A stretch of 64,000 bases of DNA from Xenopus tropicalis (taxonomy: Eukaryota; Chordata; Amphibia; Anura; Pipidae): NCBI RefSeq assembly GCF_000004195.4, contig NC_030677.2, positions 63,184,222-63,248,221 of the forward strand, given 5' to 3'. A model generated the notes under the pieces. That model was not told the DNA's origin and did no database searches. It saw nothing but the letters and a program-made list of their open reading frames with translations. Position numbers and translations under genes: made by a program. How positions within the stretch are numbered: the stretch's first letter is position 1; each line of letters starts with the position of its first letter. Shown in pieces: positions 60,850-64,000 of this stretch.

Positions 60850-61560
60850 GTATAGGTGTTAGAGCATGGGGTACATGCAACTCCCTTAGACAGGATTGGC
60901 CTTCGCTATATGGAAGTGACCTGCGGAGCTAGGGTGTAGTGCAACTACAACTTACCAAGCTGTATGCAGTGCAGATTAGCAAAGATGGATGCCAGAAGGT
61001 TCTTGCAGTTGAACTATAGACAGATTTATTGTCAGAGACAAGTAGAAATGCAGGGTTATACTCACAATGCAGATACAGATGTTAAATGATAGTACACTCT
61101 AAGGATAGCAAAGAGAGGATGCACACAGTTTATCCCACCTCCTTTAGAGTCTGGGTAGGGTAAATGCACCTGGTCAGCTTGGTACCCCTTTGGAAGCAGT
61201 CAGGATAGATACCTCAGTCCTCAGGTTGATAACCTCTAGCTTTAAGAGTCCTACAGCCGACTGTGGCTCAGGGTTTAGATACTCCCTGTCTCCTATGTCT
61301 TAACCGTGGCCCTATGCTGAGGCAACATTGCCTGTATGGAAGAGAACTTCCAGCTATTTTCCTTGGTGGAGCCGAAACTGCTCTTGCTTCCTTCCCTCTC
61401 TATCTCACTCTCAAAGAGAGTGTTCTTACAAGAGTAACTACATGACTCCGACTTCACTAGAGTGTAATATGATAACTCTAGGGCAATAAGGCTTTACTGG
61501 GGCCTTGTTCTGATCCCAGGCTCAGTAACCTGTTCCTGAGACACAGAGGCAGCCATATAG
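60850..61560 (-). mobile_element. Putative solo LTR, inverted relative of the 11-kb one
   Basis: On the minus strand a polyadenylation-like GACAATAAATCTG (near 61.03 kb) is followed by GTAGTTGCACTACACCC, TATAGCGAAGGCC and CCTATACTAG. These align in order with the end of the 11.04-11.83 kb segment. Upstream parts are only loosely similar (for example AGCATAGGGCC against GGGCCCTATGC). No retroelement genes are recognised beside it. Confidence 0.4.
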
Positions 61561-62079
61561 GTGTTTATGGTAGCAATTTTCATTTGTACTACACTGTGTA
61601 ATATAATGTGGGCTCTACTGGCAGTTTTTGAGGAAGGTTATTTATTTAATGAAGGAGGGGACAAAGTTGGAATTACTCACCCCCTTACTCTACTCAGGAG
61701 AAAAAAGGGCTTTAATAACAAGCTAAAAACACAATTTTACAATTCCATGGTCTGATTAGGCAAGATGTTTTAGAGCTATATCAAACACCATACAGATACA
61801 CGGGCTAGAAATATTAATTATTCTACTGTAAAAAATGTATCTGGTGCTCAGTGGAGCCCATGCATTGGGTAGTTTGCCTGAAGTTTGTAGGCCTTTTCTT
61901 TTACACATTGATAAAGGCCTGAAGTCTACATGTTTCTACACCCATTATAGTATGTTTGAATATGCTACTACCAAACCTATTAACAAGGCAGTTACTTTGA
62001 ATAGTGTTCCATTATATATGGAACCTTTTGACTGGAAGTCTGATTTGGCTTTAATAACCAATAACTGAAGTCTGAAAAT
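61561..62079 (+). other. Unrecognised open frames before Tc1 copy B
   Basis: Two plus-strand frames, 61,561-61,755 (64 codons) and 61,835-62,068 (77 codons), lie in different frames and end just before the Tc1 insertion. The second has a mixed, protein-like composition (HIDKGLKSTCFYTHYSMFEY). I do not recognise either; chance or a decayed retroelement are both possible. Confidence 0.25.
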
Positions 62080-62081
62080 TA

Positions 62082-63637
62082 CAAACCAGATTCCAAAAAA
62101 GTTGGGACACTAAACAAATTGTGAATAAAAACTGAACGCAATGATGTGGAGGTGCCAACTTCTAATATTTTATTCAGAATAGAACATAAATCACGGAACA
62201 AAAGTTTAAACTGAGAAAATGTACCATTTTAAGGGAAAAATATGTTGATTCAGAATTTAGCAATAAGAGGCTGGAAAAAGTAAATTTGAGCATAACGAAG
62301 AGCTGGAAGACCAAATAACACTAATTAGGTCAATTGGCAACATGATTGGGTATAAAAATAGCTTCTCAGAGTGGCAGTGTCTCTCAGAAGCCAAGATGGG
62401 TAGAGGATCACCAATTCCCACAATGTTGCGCAGAAAGATAGTGGAGCAATATCAGAAAGGTGTTACCCAGCGAAAAATTGCAAAGATTTTGCATCTATCA
62501 TCATCAACTGTGCATAACATCATCCGAAGATTCAGAGAATCTGGAACAATCTCTGTGCGTAAGGGTTAAGGCCGTAAAACCATACTGGATGCCGTGATCT
62601 CCGGGCCCTTTAACGGCACTGCACCACAAACAGGAATGCTACTGTAAAGGAAATCACAGAATGGGCTCAGGAATACTTCCAGAAACCATTGTCAGTGAAC
62701 ACAATCCACCGTGCCATCCGGCGTTGCCAGCTGAAACTCTACAGTGCAAAGAAGAAGCCATTTCTAAGCAAGATCCACAAGCTCAGGCGTTTTCACTGGG
62801 CCAGGGATCATTTAAAATGAAGTGTGGCAAAATGGAAGACTGTTCTGTGGTCAGAAGAGTCACAATTCGAAGTTCTTTTTGGAAATCTGGGACGCCATGT
62901 CATCCGGACCAAAGAGGACAAGGACAACCAAAGTTGTTATCAACGCTCAGTTCAGAAGCCTGCATCTCTGATGGTATGGGGTTGCATGAGTGCGTGTGGC
63001 ATGGGCAGCTTGCATGTCTGGAAAGGCAGAATCAATGCAGAAAAATATATTCAGGTTCTAGAACAACATATGCTCCCATCCAGACGTCATCTCTTTCAGG
63101 GAAGACCCTGCATTTTTCAACAAGATAATGCCAGACCACATTCTGCATCAATCACAACATCATGGCTGCGTAGGAGAAGGATCCTGGTACTGAAATGGCC
63201 AGTCTGCAGTCCAGATCTTTCACCTATAGAGAACATTTGGCGCATCATAAAGAGGAAGGTGCGACAAAGAAGGCCCAAGACAATTGAACAGTTAGAGGCC
63301 TGTATTAGACAAGAATGGGAGAGCATTCCTATTCCTAAACTTGAGAAACTGGTCTCCTCGGTCCCCAGACGTCTGTTGAGTGTTGTAAGAAGAAGGGGAG
63401 ATGCCACACAGTGGTGAAAATGGCCTTGTCCCAACTTTTTTGGGATTTGTTGACACCATGAAATTCTGAATCAACATATTTTTCCCTTAAAATGGTACAT
63501 TTTCTCAGTTTAAACTTTTGTTCCGTGATTTATGTTCTATTCTGAATAAAATATTAGAAGTTGGCACCTCCACATCATTGCGTTCAGTTTTTATTCACAA
63601 TTTGTTTAGTGTCCCAACTTTTTTGGAATCCGGTTTG
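62082..63637 (+). mobile_element. Tc1-like transposon, copy B
   Basis: 1556 bp between TA duplications (62,080-62,081 and 63,638-63,639), in the same orientation as copy A 9 kb away and nearly identical to it. The left inverted repeat has lost about 37 bp, from CATGGTGTCAAC to GGGACAAG, which includes the inner direct repeat CCAAAAAAGTTGGGACA. The right repeat is complete. Confidence 0.95.
62342..63417 (+). pseudogene. Tc1-like transposase, copy B (stops and frameshift)
   Basis: The first 75 codons (helix-turn-helix) are open and end in TAA where copy A has CAA. A 1-bp deletion in the GATGCCGTGATC region then shifts the frame, and a TGA replaces TGG in the AAATGAAGTGTGGC region. From 62,824 a 197-codon frame carries the DDE core (WSEESQF in place of copy A's WSDESRF, QDN, ENIW) and the complete C-terminus. 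The first catalytic Asp reads Glu here (WSEES), a further defect. It is thus a multiply broken pseudogene. Confidence 0.9.
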
Positions 63638-63639
63638 TA

Positions 63640-64000
63640 AATTTGAGAGCTAAGCAACTCAAAATCCAGTAGTTATTTGCTTCCACAAGAGTTCACAAGG
63701 TATTAGAACAGGCACATATAGCCACAGTGTTTAAAATAGTTGTATAGCCCCTTGTTTAACATTAGTGCAATGAATAGGGCATGAGCTGAACACAATCTGC
63801 GTGTTAATTTAATCACAATAATCTATGCATTTTGTTATTTCTTAAGATAAATAGAGCAACCATGGAGTAGTTAGGTAGTTAATTAGTTTCCCAATACACA
63901 ACCCTCTATTCCCTTAGCAGGAGCACATTATGCAGGGGAGTTATCTCTACACTGGTAATCTAATTATGTTACACAAATATATATATATAACTATGAACTA
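63640..64000. other. Intergenic, nothing recognised
   Basis: AT-rich flank after Tc1 copy B, ending in a short (TA)n run. No other features seen. Confidence 0.4.

Overview
This 64 kb window looks like intergenic vertebrate DNA, most likely from a frog of the genus Xenopus. It is AT-rich, has no dense coding, and is packed with short inverted-repeat transposons whose ends I recognise from Xenopus genomes: T2-type elements ending in TTTAAAGG, the family beginning TACAGGTATGGGATCC, and the family ending in GATGTAGCGAAC. I found no exon of a host gene, no rRNA or tRNA gene, and no CRISPR array. Every convincing coding region belongs to a transposable element. Family names rest on memory of repeat consensus sequences; no database search was run.

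Layout. 1-45,592 is repeat-rich, apparently non-genic DNA. It holds a 39-bp minisatellite (2.6 kb), eight or more copies of the TACAGGTATGGGATCC family (seven of them here), and several hAT-like short elements with readable 8-bp target duplications (13.3, 19.7, 22.2, 27.1, 37.8, 40.1 and 43.6 kb). It also holds three large nested structures (9.9-10.7, 15.9-17.5 and 26.7-28.0 kb), LINE tails, and an antisense CR1-like LINE with esterase-like and endonuclease remnants (35-36.7 kb).

45,598-51,113 is the main element: a nearly complete, very young Ty3/Gypsy chromovirus of the Tf1/sushi type. It has two almost identical LTRs, a gag gene, and a pol gene in the -1 frame encoding protease, reverse transcriptase, RNase H, integrase and chromodomain. 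A classic GGGAAAC slip site and stem lie at the junction, and there is a 5-bp target duplication. One in-frame TGA interrupts integrase. The primer site matches the predicted transcript start, which points to self-priming.

51,940-53,523 and 62,082-63,637 are two copies of one Tc1-like DD34E transposon in the same orientation, with different inactivating lesions. Between them are an antisense LINE reverse-transcriptase tail (55 kb), a TACAGGTATGGGATCC-family element inserted into another copy of its own family (55.4-55.9 kb), a 22-bp minisatellite (58.3 kb) and a putative solo LTR (60.9-61.5 kb) that resembles one at 11.0-11.8 kb on the other strand.

The elements do not form a pathway. What the window offers is a layered record of insertions, with nested copies giving relative ages and the chromovirus as the freshest arrival.
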